From contig NZ_CP021354.1 of assembly GCF_003130705.1 (NCBI RefSeq), forward strand, positions 1,798,001 through 1,862,000: 64,000 nucleotides of DNA, given 5' to 3'. The position numbers and the translations under genes were made by a program. The number at the start of each line of letters is the position of its first letter. The stretch's first letter is position 1. Under the pieces are notes generated by a model, which worked only from the letters and a program-made list of their open reading frames with translations, had not been told where the DNA came from and searched no databases. This stretch comes from Rhodococcus oxybenzonivorans (GTDB lineage Bacteria; Actinomycetota; Actinomycetes; Mycobacteriales; Mycobacteriaceae). Positions 17,053-25,788 of the stretch are shown here, piece by piece.

Positions 17053-17762
17053 CCGAGTCCGAGGGCCCGCCCGACTCCGCGCGGCCGTCGGTACCGTCCA
17101 TCCGCGATGAAGTTTCGCTCGATCACCTGCGCGCCGTCGCCGACGTGTACCTGAATGACGTCGGCGACGGGGAACCGTTGGACCCGCTGACCCGCGCGCT
17201 AGTCGAACTCGCGGTTCGCGCGTCCGTCACCACTCTGGACATCGTGGGTGCCGAACGCTACATGCAGGAGGCGCTCGACCTGGGAGCGACCGCGAACCAA
17301 GTCCACGAGGTACTCATGCTGGTGTCGGGGCTCGGAGTGCACACCCTCTTCGCAACCGCCGAACACCTCCACGCTCTCACCTCGGAACGGCACAACGAGC
17401 AGGCGGATTCAGCGCTCGATGCCGACCAGCGTCTCCTCTGGGAGCGATACGTAGGAAGCGACCCCTACCGTCAGCGTCTAGAGGATGAGCTACCTGGTTT
17501 CCTCGCTGCGCTGATACGGATCTCTCCCGAAGGATTCGCTGCATTCTGCGAGTATTGCGGTCTCCCATGGAAGACGAAAAACGTGCGCGCCGTCACCAAA
17601 GAACTTATCGCCCTGGCGGTGGATGCAACGCCGACCCATCGTTTTCTTCCCGGCATGAAGCTGCACCTGCGCAATGCGATCGAACTCGGCGCCGGCCGCA
17701 TCGCGATACTGGAGGTCCTCCTGATCGCATCCCACGCGCCACCGCACAGGGGAGTGCGCTGA
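17049..17762 (+). CDS. Carboxymuconolactone-decarboxylase/AhpD-fold protein (two modules)
   Basis: A 237-residue all-helical protein with two CMD-like modules: residues about 45-115 (LTRALVELAVRASVTTLDIV, GATANQVHEVLMLVSGLG) and about 160-235 (VTKELIALAVDATPTHRFLP, ELGAGRIAILEVLLIASHA). The peroxidase-type CxxCxxxH of AhpD is missing at the expected helix, so a thiol-redox role is unlikely and a decarboxylase, lactone-ring or binding role is more plausible. Start is GTG, overlapping the stop of the small ORF. It is transcribed divergently from the TetR gene and under the double palindrome, so it should respond to the same signal as the island. Confidence 0.75.
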   Translation: MTESEGPPDSARPSVPSIRDEVSLDHLRAVADVYLNDVGDGEPLDPLTRALVELAVRASVTTLDIVGAERYMQEALDLGATANQVHEVLMLVSGLGVHTLFATAEHLHALTSERHNEQADSALDADQRLLWERYVGSDPYRQRLEDELPGFLAALIRISPEGFAAFCEYCGLPWKTKNVRAVTKELIALAVDATPTHRFLPGMKLHLRNAIELGAGRIAILEVLLIASHAPPHRGVR

Positions 17763-17772
17763 CCGTCTCTAT

Positions 17773-17814
17773 GAGGTCGCAACCAGGGTTGAGGAGGTCG
17801 CAACCAGGGTTGAG
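17773..17814. repeat. Perfect 21-bp tandem duplication
   Basis: Two head-to-tail copies of a 21-base unit beginning GAGGTCGCAACCAGGGTTGA, directly after the CMD gene. A third partial echo (GCGCAACCGGTAGTGAC) follows. It lies in the 208-base spacer before the convergent flavin-gene fusion. Function unknown; a recent slippage duplication is likely. Confidence 0.8.
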
Positions 17815-17970
17815 CGCAACCGGTAGTGACATATCGTCTGGACTTTCTGCCGAGTCGCGACGGAGGTGATGGAGCGGTCAGCGATCGAGGGTCGCGCCAG
17901 CCGCCGAACTATGGCACGCATTCATCACGTCGCTGATCGGTTCTTCGGTCTCCGTCAGGGATCCGCTCAG

Positions 17971-19502
17971 CTATCCGGCGGTGGGATAAGTGTCGGACAG
18001 AAGCTCCTTAGTGCGCCGAACATCGTCCTCGAGCGCGGCAATGAGTTCTTCCTTCGAGGCGAAGGTCGCTTGTCCGCGTATCCAGTGTTCGAGATGCACG
18101 GTGACTTCGAGGTCGTACAAATTTTCATCGAAATCGAGTAGATGCGCCTCCAGCAGTCGCGTCCCCACACGGCCGTAGAATGTCGAACGTCGACCTATCG
18201 AGATTGCGGCGGGATCGACCTGCCATCGGCGAGCGCGCAGTGACCTGCCCACACGCCATCCACCAGGTGAGCCTCGGAAGAAGGGCTCCCGGCTTCGGTA
18301 TCGAGTTCGAGATTCGCGGTGGGGAAACCGAGTTCGCGACCCCGCTGGTCACCATGTCGCACCAGCCCGGCGACGGTGTGCGCGGTGCTTGTCGTGGTGC
18401 AAGTCGGTGCCTTCACAGTCGAACCCGCATCAGCGTGGGACAGCACCGACGCCTCGATTCCCATGATCTCCAGGGTCCCGCGAAGATCGGCTGGCGGGTC
18501 CAGCAGCTGCAATGAGGAAATCCCGAGCTCTCGGATCACCTGTGCGATGTCCGCATTCCGGTCAATGCGTCTGCGGTCCTGCTGCTCTGAGGTGAGAGTG
18601 TACGAATCGAGATCGTTCGTGTTCCGTTCGATCAGCACCACGCCGTCACCATGTGCGGCTATCCGCGCAAACATTGCCTGACGATCAGGGTCTGTGGAGT
18701 CGGCATGCGGGGCGAAGTCTGATTCGCGGTGAACGTGGATCCATGGCGCGTCCGCACTCTGGGGTCGACCGATTCGGTAGGCGATGTAATCGGTGCCGGT
18801 CACCTCACTCCGAAATCCGGAGGTGAGCAGCTCGCCGTAAGGGCTTTCCCGAGTGATGGTGAAGGTGCATCGGACGTGTAGTTCGGATACCCGGCGATAG
18901 ATAGCGACGTCGTCCGCAGACAACCATGTCAATTGTTGTGCCTGGGCGAAATCACGGGTTTCGTCCTCGTTCGCGATGCGGGTGGGATCTTCCTCCGAGA
19001 CGAGCGCAGCAAATGCGCCGACCGGGCGTAGACCGGCCGCACGAGCGAGGTCCGTTATGACTTCCGCTGGACCACGGGTCTCGAGTACTCCGTTCTCGCG
19101 CGCCCGGGCCGGTACGACATGGCCGGGGCGGGTGAAGTCGCCGGTCGCGCTGTCGGGATTGGCGAGCATTGCGAGGGTGCGTGCCCGGTCGGCGGCGGAA
19201 ATCCCCGTACCCACCCCGGCGATCGCATCCACCGAGACGGTGTACCAGTCGCTGGCCTGGTCCGGGATCGTCCCCATCATCGGTGGCAACCCCAGACGTT
19301 CGCAGACACGCCGGGTGACCGCCGCACAGACGAAACCAGAGCTATGGCGGACCATAGATGCGAGCGCGGCAGGGGATGCCTTCTCCGCCGCCAAGAGCAG
19401 GTAGCCATCGGGATCGCCGCCCGCACTGCCCGCGAGCGCAACGGTTCGGCCGGCGGCGAGGTCGGACAGAGCTTGCTGGACTCGGGTCACCGAATTACTC
19501 AT
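17971..19502 (-). pseudogene. RibB-like/RibA-like/riboflavin kinase fusion with a frameshift
   Basis: Three parts are seen in order. First, a RibB (DHBP synthase)-like half has RHSSGFVC, GVGTGISAADRARTL and RPGHVVPARA, but the acidic DRENEGD active-site loop is replaced by GSAGGDPDG. Second, a RibA-like half lacks the three zinc-binding Cys (WIHVHRESDFAPHADS stands there). Third, a riboflavin kinase domain has RGRELGFPTANLELD and EAHLLDFDENLYD intact. The kinase part is split: the frame ends shortly after ALADGRSIP and resumes one base out of register at AAISIGRRSTFYG, at the GGCGGG around 18208-18213 (one base missing). So it is either a recent pseudogene, a base-calling error, or needs recoding. 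If whole, only FMN synthesis from riboflavin seems possible. The operator-like block lies 110 bases upstream. Confidence 0.75.
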
Positions 19503-19611
19503 GCGTGCATCTCCAATCTTGGGGGGCGAACGGACGTCGGAGTCCTGCCTTGGTCACGTTCTCGAATGGCGGCGTTTCCCCTGTGACCAGAATCGCAGCT
19601 GCGCCTCGACA

Positions 19612-19627
19612 TGTCAACGTCAACGTA
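19612..19627 (-). promoter_or_regulatory. Candidate operator, inverted copy of the 2155 block
   Basis: Minus-strand reading gives TACGTTGACGTTGACA, identical over 16 bases to 2155-2170. It is about 110 bases upstream of the flavin-gene fusion. The rest of the 373-base spacer 19503-19875 shows no gene, and no FMN riboswitch core was recognised in it. Confidence 0.55.
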
Positions 19628-19875
19628 GATGTGCGCATCGGTGGCGTACTCCTCGGTGATCGATCGGTTCGACGTCGAGTCATGGCGACGGGCAGACACA
19701 TGCGGATCGACAGCGCCCGCGGCGAGGGAGTGGCCTCACGGCGAACAAGGGGAGACCCTTGATGGCCGTGAGGCTCACCCTTTGGCGGCATCGCTATGGA
19801 TGCCACCTACGGTGCACTGCCCTCGTTCCTCAGAGGCGTCGATCGGCCCGTATGCCGATCGCGGTGTGTCGTCGA

Positions 19876-21111
19876 TTAATCAGTAGTCCACTGCAATGGA
19901 ACCGATGTCATGGAGCTCACAATTCCTGACTGGAAGCCCACCCTCGATGGGTCGGCAACCTCGAATTCGGGAATTTGCCCCAACCACTCCTCCAAGGTCG
20001 TCTGTATTTCGACACGCGCCAAATGAGCGCCCGCACAATGGTGTACGCCGTGACCGAAGGTAATGTGGTCGATTTCCTCCCGACCGAAGTCGACATCCAT
20101 CGGGCACTTGTTCTTGCGGTCGTCGAGACCGTAGAGCATGGTCGGCGACGCCACCATGTCGCCCGCTTTCAGATCCACTCCGTCGATGGTGATGTCCTTC
20201 TTGATCAGGCGGGCATCGGATACCAATCCGAAGCGCCGCAGCAACTCCTCCGTGGCGGTCGGTATCAGCTGGGGATCAGCGACAAGGGCGCGCCGCTCCT
20301 CAGGATGCGTGGCCAGGAAGTGCATCGTGAAGCTCAAGAAGTTCACCACGGTGTCCAGCCCTGCCAGCAGAAGAAGGCCGCAGATTTTCAGTGCCTCGTC
20401 CTTGGTGATCGGTCGGCCGTTGACCTGGCTTTGCACGACGGTGCTGATCGCGTCATCGCCCGGATTCTCCGTACGAGCGTCGATAAAGGGTGACAGGTAC
20501 TCGAAGAAGAGATCGATTGCCTCGCCCATACTCATCGAGCCGTCAGGCCTGGTCATTTGATCCCCGATGTACTTAAGCTTCGGGGCATCGCTCAGCGGAA
20601 GGTCCACGATCATGAGAAAGATCTTGATCGGGAAGACCTCCGCGTACTCCTTGGTGAAGTCGCAACTGCCGGTGGTGCGGATGTCCCCGATCAGTGCCCG
20701 TGCGGTCTCCCTGATGTCGTCGCCGATGCGGTCGATGGTATGGGGTCCGACGCTCGCGTTGAGAATGCGCCGATACGGTCGCTGCTCGGGCGGATCCATC
20801 GATGTGGGAATGAAACTGTATTGTTCGCCTGCCTCGCGCGGCAGGAAGGGGCATTCGCTCGAAAAGTGCTCGAAGTCCGTGAACATTTGCTGGATCAGTG
20901 AGCCGCGCGTTGCAATCCAGTGCCCACCGTTGTGGGGAGTCCACACGAGATCGCGCGTGCCGGGATCCTGCAGGTGCTTCCATGCCTCCTGGGCGCCTTG
21001 GTCGATGTGGGGCGGATTGAACATGTCGAAATCAACCATCCGTTCCGGCGGAACATTCGCCGGCAAGTTACGTGCGGGGGTTGGGACGATCGTTTCAGGT
21101 GCTGTTCCCAT
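19876..21111 (-). CDS. Cytochrome P450, CYP101 (P450cam)-like
   Basis: A 411-residue soluble P450 that resembles Pseudomonas camphor hydroxylase throughout, with shared blocks such as NGGHWIATRG, HFSSECPF-PREAGE, FIPTSMDPPEQR, DQMTRPDGSM and TVVNFLSF. Numbering runs two ahead of P450cam: haem ligand Cys359 in FGHGVHHCAG (357), Tyr98 (Tyr96, which holds the camphor carbonyl), Phe89, Thr103, Asp253-Thr254 (251-252), Val297 and Asp299 (295, 297). Changes near the site include Leu249 for Val247. Start ATG 21111 is chosen because homology begins at once; GGAAGTGAG precedes it. It is the last gene of a minus-strand operon with SDR, ferredoxin and reductase. It should hydroxylate a bicyclic or similar ketone; the product position is unknown. 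Confidence 0.92.
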   Translation of the reverse strand: MGTAPETIVPTPARNLPANVPPERMVDFDMFNPPHIDQGAQEAWKHLQDPGTRDLVWTPHNGGHWIATRGSLIQQMFTDFEHFSSECPFLPREAGEQYSFIPTSMDPPEQRPYRRILNASVGPHTIDRIGDDIRETARALIGDIRTTGSCDFTKEYAEVFPIKIFLMIVDLPLSDAPKLKYIGDQMTRPDGSMSMGEAIDLFFEYLSPFIDARTENPGDDAISTVVQSQVNGRPITKDEALKICGLLLLAGLDTVVNFLSFTMHFLATHPEERRALVADPQLIPTATEELLRRFGLVSDARLIKKDITIDGVDLKAGDMVASPTMLYGLDDRKNKCPMDVDFGREEIDHITFGHGVHHCAGAHLARVEIQTTLEEWLGQIPEFEVADPSRVGFQSGIVSSMTSVPLQWTTD

Positions 21112-21188
21112 TATTCGCTCACTTCCGCTATAGCTTGTTGGTGATGTGGGATCGTTCGGTCTCTGTTGCTGTCTACCTTCGGGTGGTG

Positions 21189-21929
21189 CTATTTCGAGCT
21201 GAGCGGCCCCATGCCCGCCAGTTCCCCTCCATCGATGAGGAATTCGGCTCCAGTAACGAAGCTGGATTCGTTGCTGGCGAGGTAGATGATCAGTTGTGAA
21301 ACCTCCTTGACGTTGCCCATGCGTTTCATCGGGTTGAAGTCCGCCACATCCAAGTCGGCGTTCATCGGCGTCGACACGGTCCCGGGATGGACGGAGTTCG
21401 ACCGAACGCCGTGCTGGGCCAATTCGAGCGCGACCGATTTGGTCAGACCACGCACGGCGAACTTGGAGGCCGTGTAGCCGTGAAGTTCGGCGATGCCTTG
21501 GAAGCCGGCGGTCGACGATATATTGATGATGGACGACGGCGCAGACGAAATCAGCGTCGGCGTGGCGGCTTTGATGCCCAGGAACGGTCCGGTCTGATTC
21601 ACGGCGATGATGTCGTCCCATTCCTTGATGGAATAGTCGGTCAGCGACCCCATATTGACGATGCCGGCGTTGTTCACGAGGACGTTCAGCTTGCCGAACG
21701 TCCTCACAGACAGGTCGACAGCGTTCTGCCAATCGGCGTAATCGGTAACGTCGAGTCGCGTGTAGACCGCCTTGTCCGCTCCCAGTTCCTTTGCCAGACT
21801 TTCGCCCTCGTCATCAAGAATGTCGCCGATGACGACGTTCCCACCCTCGGCGACGATCATTCGAGCGTGGGAAGCGCCCATACCTCGTGCGCCGCCCGAG
21901 ATGAGTGCGACCTTGTCCTGCATTCTCAT
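21189..21929 (-). CDS. Short-chain dehydrogenase in the P450 operon
   Basis: A 246-residue classical SDR: nucleotide loop SGGARGMGASHAR, VLVNNAGIV, catalytic ISS and YTASK, then SVHPGTVSTPM. AAGGAG lies eight bases before ATG 21929. It sits between ferredoxin and P450 genes (83 and 77 base gaps). In the Pseudomonas cam operon the corresponding position is taken by a zinc-dependent alcohol dehydrogenase (CamD) that oxidises 5-exo-hydroxycamphor. An SDR here would be a functional replacement, turning the P450's alcohol into a ketone ready for the Baeyer-Villiger enzyme. That role is inferred from context. Confidence 0.9.
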   Translation of the reverse strand: MRMQDKVALISGGARGMGASHARMIVAEGGNVVIGDILDDEGESLAKELGADKAVYTRLDVTDYADWQNAVDLSVRTFGKLNVLVNNAGIVNMGSLTDYSIKEWDDIIAVNQTGPFLGIKAATPTLISSAPSSIINISSTAGFQGIAELHGYTASKFAVRGLTKSVALELAQHGVRSNSVHPGTVSTPMNADLDVADFNPMKRMGNVKEVSQLIIYLASNESSFVTGAEFLIDGGELAGMGPLSSK

Positions 21930-22012
21930 GTGAGCTCCTTCATCTGTCTGTCGACGTGTGCGGCACCAGGAGCCGCTGATCAGTACTGTCTGGTTTGCGT
22001 CTGGTCGGTCAA

Positions 22013-22336
22013 CTACCACTGGGTCGGGGCGACTTCGACGGTGATTCCGTCGAGGTGGTCGTGCATCGCGATCTGGCAGCTCAAACGGCTGTTGTCTTGC
22101 ACGGGGGAGGAGGCGCATTCGAGCATCTCTTGCTCGTTGGAATCCATGGGAGTGAGCTTGTCGAGAAACTCCTGCTCCACGTAGACGTGGCAGGTTGCGC
22201 AGGCACCGCTGCCACCACAGTCACCCACGATCGAACGGATGCCGTGCCCGACTGCAGCTTGCATAAGAGTGGTTCCGGACGCGACGCTCAGTTCGTCGTG
22301 GTTCCCGTCAGGGGAGATGAAGGTTGCTTTTGGCAT
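22013..22336 (-). CDS. Putidaredoxin-like [2Fe-2S] ferredoxin
   Basis: A 107-residue adrenodoxin/putidaredoxin-type ferredoxin. Cluster ligands follow the pattern CGGSGACATC plus the later Cys in SRLSCQI. VGDCGG keeps the acidic residue equivalent to putidaredoxin Asp38, known to contact both the reductase and P450cam. The chain ends in a Trp (APTQW), matching Trp106 of putidaredoxin, which matters for electron delivery to P450cam. AGGAGG lies about 11 bases upstream of the ATG. It follows the reductase gene by 20 bases. It should carry single electrons from the flavoprotein at 22357 to the P450 at 19876. Confidence 0.93.
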   Translation of the reverse strand: MPKATFISPDGNHDELSVASGTTLMQAAVGHGIRSIVGDCGGSGACATCHVYVEQEFLDKLTPMDSNEQEMLECASSPVQDNSRLSCQIAMHDHLDGITVEVAPTQW

Positions 22337-22356
22337 GGTCGGTGATCCTCCTAGAT

Positions 22357-23625
22357 TCAGGCTGTGGAGCTCGAGGTTGACGGTTGCGCCGCATTGACGA
22401 GATCCCGGAGCGAAACGTCGCTCGCTGCGAGCAGGTCCGCGGTCACAGGAATTCGCTCCGAGATAAGTCTCTTGGAGACGTTGAAATCGGCAGGTCGGTT
22501 GATTGTGTCCACCGCAAGCACTCGGTCACCCACTACGTAGAAGGCGCTGAAGGAACGGTCTTCGGGCCTTCCGCGTAACACCAAGCGGTCGTACCCTTCC
22601 GACAGGCCGACCATCTTCAGATTCAGGTCGTACTGATCGGACCAGAACCATGGAGCGCCAGTCGGGCGGGTCGGCTTGTCGCACAGTACGGCAGCCGCGT
22701 TGCGCGCCTGTTCGAGTGCGTTGGGGACCGACTCGACACGGACAAAGCGGTCGTACAAATGGCTGTACTGGCGAACACAATCTCCTACAGCCATGATGTG
22801 GGAATCGGCTGTGCGAAGGTCGTCGTCGACCACGATGCCGTTATCGACCTCGAGGCCTGCTGCTGCGGCCAATTCGCTGTTCGGTATCAGCCCGATACCA
22901 ACGACGACCACATCGGCGGCGAGTCGTGTGCCATCCGAGCAGCGAACTGCTTCGATGCGGCCGTCTCCTCGAGTCTCCAGCCCTTCTAACACGCAGTTGG
23001 TAAGGATATTGACCCCCGCCTCACGGTGAACGGCCTCGTAATATTCGGAGATCGGCTGCGCAGTAACGCGAGCAAGTACGCGGGACGCAGCCTCCAGCAC
23101 GGTGACGGTCATGCCGATCCGGACGGCGGCCGCGGCCACCTCCAAGCCGATGTATCCGGCGCCGATGATAACGACGCTCCGTTGGGGGCGCAGTTCATCT
23201 CGAAGCGCGTCTGCATCAGTCCTTGTGCGGAGATAGTGGAGATTCGAGGGTCTTTGGGGAAGCGCGTCTGCGACCGGAAGCGTCCGCGGGCGGCCTCCCG
23301 TTGCAAGAATCAGCTCGTCGTATCCGATTTCGGTACCGTCGGACATTGCGACCTTGCGATGCTTGCGGTCGATCGCCTGAGCGCGATGGCCTGCGTGGAG
23401 GGTGATCGCACTGCGCTCATATGCCACGTCGCCACGCAAGTGCAATGATTCTGCGGTGACTTCGCCCTCGAGGTATGTCTTCGAGAGGGGTGGTCGATGG
23501 TATGGCTGAAACCTCTCGTCACCCAGCAGGGTGATCGGTCCCTCCCATCCGGAGGTGCGTGCGGCAAATGCCGCTTCGGTACCACCGCAGCCATTACCTA
23601 TGACAAGCAGGTGTCGGTTCGACAT
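22357..23625 (-). CDS. Putidaredoxin reductase-like FAD/NADH ferredoxin reductase
   Basis: A 422-residue flavoprotein with an N-terminal FAD loop (VIGNGCGGTEAA), central NADH loop (VVIIGAGYIGLEVAA), the second FAD motif (HIMAVGDC) and a C-terminal dimer-like domain. Blocks such as ASGWEG-like TSGWEG, PPLSKTYL, GIGLIPNSELA, ESVPNALEQAR and APWFWSDQY match putidaredoxin reductase closely. Start ATG 23625 is preferred because a longer in-frame extension to 23817 precedes the FAD loop without homology. First gene of the four-gene operon reductase-ferredoxin-SDR-P450. It passes electrons from NADH to the ferredoxin. The promoter must lie in the empty spacer 23626-24201. Confidence 0.92.
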   Translation of the reverse strand: MSNRHLLVIGNGCGGTEAAFAARTSGWEGPITLLGDERFQPYHRPPLSKTYLEGEVTAESLHLRGDVAYERSAITLHAGHRAQAIDRKHRKVAMSDGTEIGYDELILATGGRPRTLPVADALPQRPSNLHYLRTRTDADALRDELRPQRSVVIIGAGYIGLEVAAAAVRIGMTVTVLEAASRVLARVTAQPISEYYEAVHREAGVNILTNCVLEGLETRGDGRIEAVRCSDGTRLAADVVVVGIGLIPNSELAAAAGLEVDNGIVVDDDLRTADSHIMAVGDCVRQYSHLYDRFVRVESVPNALEQARNAAAVLCDKPTRPTGAPWFWSDQYDLNLKMVGLSEGYDRLVLRGRPEDRSFSAFYVVGDRVLAVDTINRPADFNVSKRLISERIPVTADLLAASDVSLRDLVNAAQPSTSSSTA

Positions 23626-24201
23626 CTGAAGTCCCCTTCTCTGTTTTCTTTCGCGAACGAACCGGTCACGCGGGCGTCCGGCTGTTGCCGGACGGTGAGC
23701 TACCCGTGAAGCGTTCTGTGCTCTGCTTTTGCAGCGGTAACGTTGGTGGCGTGTTGAATGAGCAAATCTTTCGTCTCCGAAAGGTTCTGGCCGCCTCCCG
23801 GCTCTGCGTCCACACATGTCGTCGCATTTCGCGTCGGCATCATTGAAGTTGTTACTTAGACGCTAAGAGGGTGCCAGCGGCATATCACCGTGCTGGCCGC
23901 ACACAGATTTCGTGCAGTTTTGTGCGCCCCATCACATTCGGTAACGGCTGTGTGGGCAGTCATGATCTGGGCTGCGTCCGACACTCTCCGGCGTCGGCTG
24001 CATTGGTGCGCGACAGACCTCAGTTGCCGACTGCACGTGACCCAGGTGCCCGGCATGAGCGTGCGCGTTCAATCGACGAACCGGCACCGAGCGTGCGACA
24101 GGCGATCTCTTCCTCGCATAGCCTTTACAGAAACCAGAGACGCCCGTCGCCGGTCGTCCGTCGTGTTCGGTTGCCTCTCGGTGCCGGCTATAGGCCAGTA
24201 A
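23626..24201. other. Gene-free spacer upstream of the P450 operon
   Basis: About 576 bases with no convincing gene on either strand. A short inverted repeat CTTAG...CTAAG lies at 23855-23867. No TCAACG-type operator word was found, so this operon may answer to the neighbouring PucR-type regulator and not the TetR. Confidence 0.5.
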
Positions 24202-25524
24202 TCAGGATGTCCCGGCTTTGTCCGGGTCCGGAGCGAGTACCGTCCCGCCGAGCCAAAAGCACAACTCTAGAGCGTTCTCGAGTTCCAGCCGTCTTTCGCG
24301 CACGTTCCGGCCGAGCTGATCTTCGATTTTGTGGATCCTGTAGACGACGGAGTTCCGGTGCATGTGCAACGCAGTGGCGGTGGCGGCATAACTCCCACCG
24401 GCGCGAAGGAATTCACGCAGTGTAGTGCGTAGATCCTCGGCCGCCGGGTCATCAGCGGCTAACGGACCCAGAACGTCGGCGACCCAGGCCCGAGTCGCGC
24501 TGAGGTCGCTGCACATCAGCGCGACCGCGCCGATATCGGCAATGGAGATGATTCGTGGGGTCGGGACGCGCGAAGCTTGGGCAACAGTTCGAGCTTGATT
24601 GGCCTGCGAGTGAGTGCGGACGAACCCGGCGACGCCCTTCTGAGGTGCACCAACCGCCACCGAAACTGGCTGGTCCCAATTCGTTGTGATCGATGCAAAC
24701 TTCTCGAGGTCGAGGTTGTCTTGTTGTCCGAGCGGTAGCCAAGCCCATCCGGTGTGTTCGTCGCGCGGCTCGAACAGCGTGTGGCCAGAGATGCCTAGGT
24801 GCCTGGCGAGTGCAATTACCGCTCCCTCATGATGACTCAGCTCGTCATCGGGCCTTTCGCTCCGTACTGTCCACGCGATCACCCCGATGTGGTATTGGTT
24901 GAGGCGGTAGCCAAGTGCTGCCTCGGCCGAGCCGATATCGATCGCTTGGTTGTCCAGTATGTCCTTGATACGTGCTGAGCGGGAGGCGCTCCGCCGAAGC
25001 CGCCATGCATCTCGCTCAGCCTCATATGTCGTCAACAAATTCTGGGCAATCAGGTTGACGTGGGCAGATACCAGTGCGGTGATCTCCAATGCAGCCTGCG
25101 CGGTTACGGCCGCGTCGTCACTGCGGACCGCCAGCTCCCGAAGGCACCACCGAACAACACTGTCCTGGTACAGGCGGTAGGCGTGCTCCAGTGCGGTGAT
25201 CGGAATCTCGCGTTGGGCGAGTAGTCGGGCAAGTTCATTCGCAGGTTCGGACGGATCAACCTGATCGATCTCGATTTCGTGTCGAAGTATTCGCATGGTG
25301 ATGGCGAAGTTATGTGCGGCACCAGCGTTCAACTGTTCGACAATGGGCTCGTCGGCGGTGAATTCAGCGATCTCGGAGGTGAGTCGTGCGACGATCTCGT
25401 CCGCGATTTCCAAGAGGCTTCTGTCCGCGGCCCTTGTGATGGCGAGGATCACTTCGTGGACACCGATGCCCGAATATGCCACCCACTCGCCGACGCCGTC
25501 AGCTCTCTTCATCCGCAAACTCAT
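24202..25524 (-). CDS. PucR/CdaR-type transcriptional regulator
   Basis: A 440-residue regulator of the PucR group. The N-terminal half is a helical sensor region (RRxS-type linker around RLRRSASRSARIKDIL), the middle holds a GGDEF-like fold segment (HIGVIAWTVRSERP ... SVAVGAPQKGVAGFVRTHSQAN), and the C-terminus is the HTH_30 domain (LREFLRAGGSYAATATALHM, HRNSVVYRIHKIEDQLGR). Start ATG 25524 (SLRMKRADG) is preferred to upstream in-frame codons because the leading residues are poor coding sequence. It lies beside, and in the same direction as, the P450 operon. PucR proteins usually activate catabolic operons, so control of the P450 operon is a fair inference. Confidence 0.85.
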   Translation of the reverse strand: MSLRMKRADGVGEWVAYSGIGVHEVILAITRAADRSLLEIADEIVARLTSEIAEFTADEPIVEQLNAGAAHNFAITMRILRHEIEIDQVDPSEPANELARLLAQREIPITALEHAYRLYQDSVVRWCLRELAVRSDDAAVTAQAALEITALVSAHVNLIAQNLLTTYEAERDAWRLRRSASRSARIKDILDNQAIDIGSAEAALGYRLNQYHIGVIAWTVRSERPDDELSHHEGAVIALARHLGISGHTLFEPRDEHTGWAWLPLGQQDNLDLEKFASITTNWDQPVSVAVGAPQKGVAGFVRTHSQANQARTVAQASRVPTPRIISIADIGAVALMCSDLSATRAWVADVLGPLAADDPAAEDLRTTLREFLRAGGSYAATATALHMHRNSVVYRIHKIEDQLGRNVRERRLELENALELCFWLGGTVLAPDPDKAGTS

Positions 25525-25788
25525 TTCTCGAACGTGTGACAAGAATACTGACCACCAGGCACCGAGGTTCGTCGATGGGCACCGCACGTCGTGCTGGGGC
25601 GCGCCCAAGCGATCGCGATGGCTGCGGCTCGGCCATGATCTCGACCGACGCATTATTTGTTGACCGAGTCGTCCGCCGATGGCTTTGCATCATATGCATA
25701 CCCGCCGGTCCACCCCTGGCGAAGCTGCGACTCACCCAGATTCGTTGGGCACTAAACCCCCGGCTCGTCCCGCTGTTAGCCATACCGT

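Noticed and set aside
19503..19875. FMN riboswitch before the flavin-gene fusion
   Set aside because: No conserved riboswitch core was recognised; only the operator-like block stands out.
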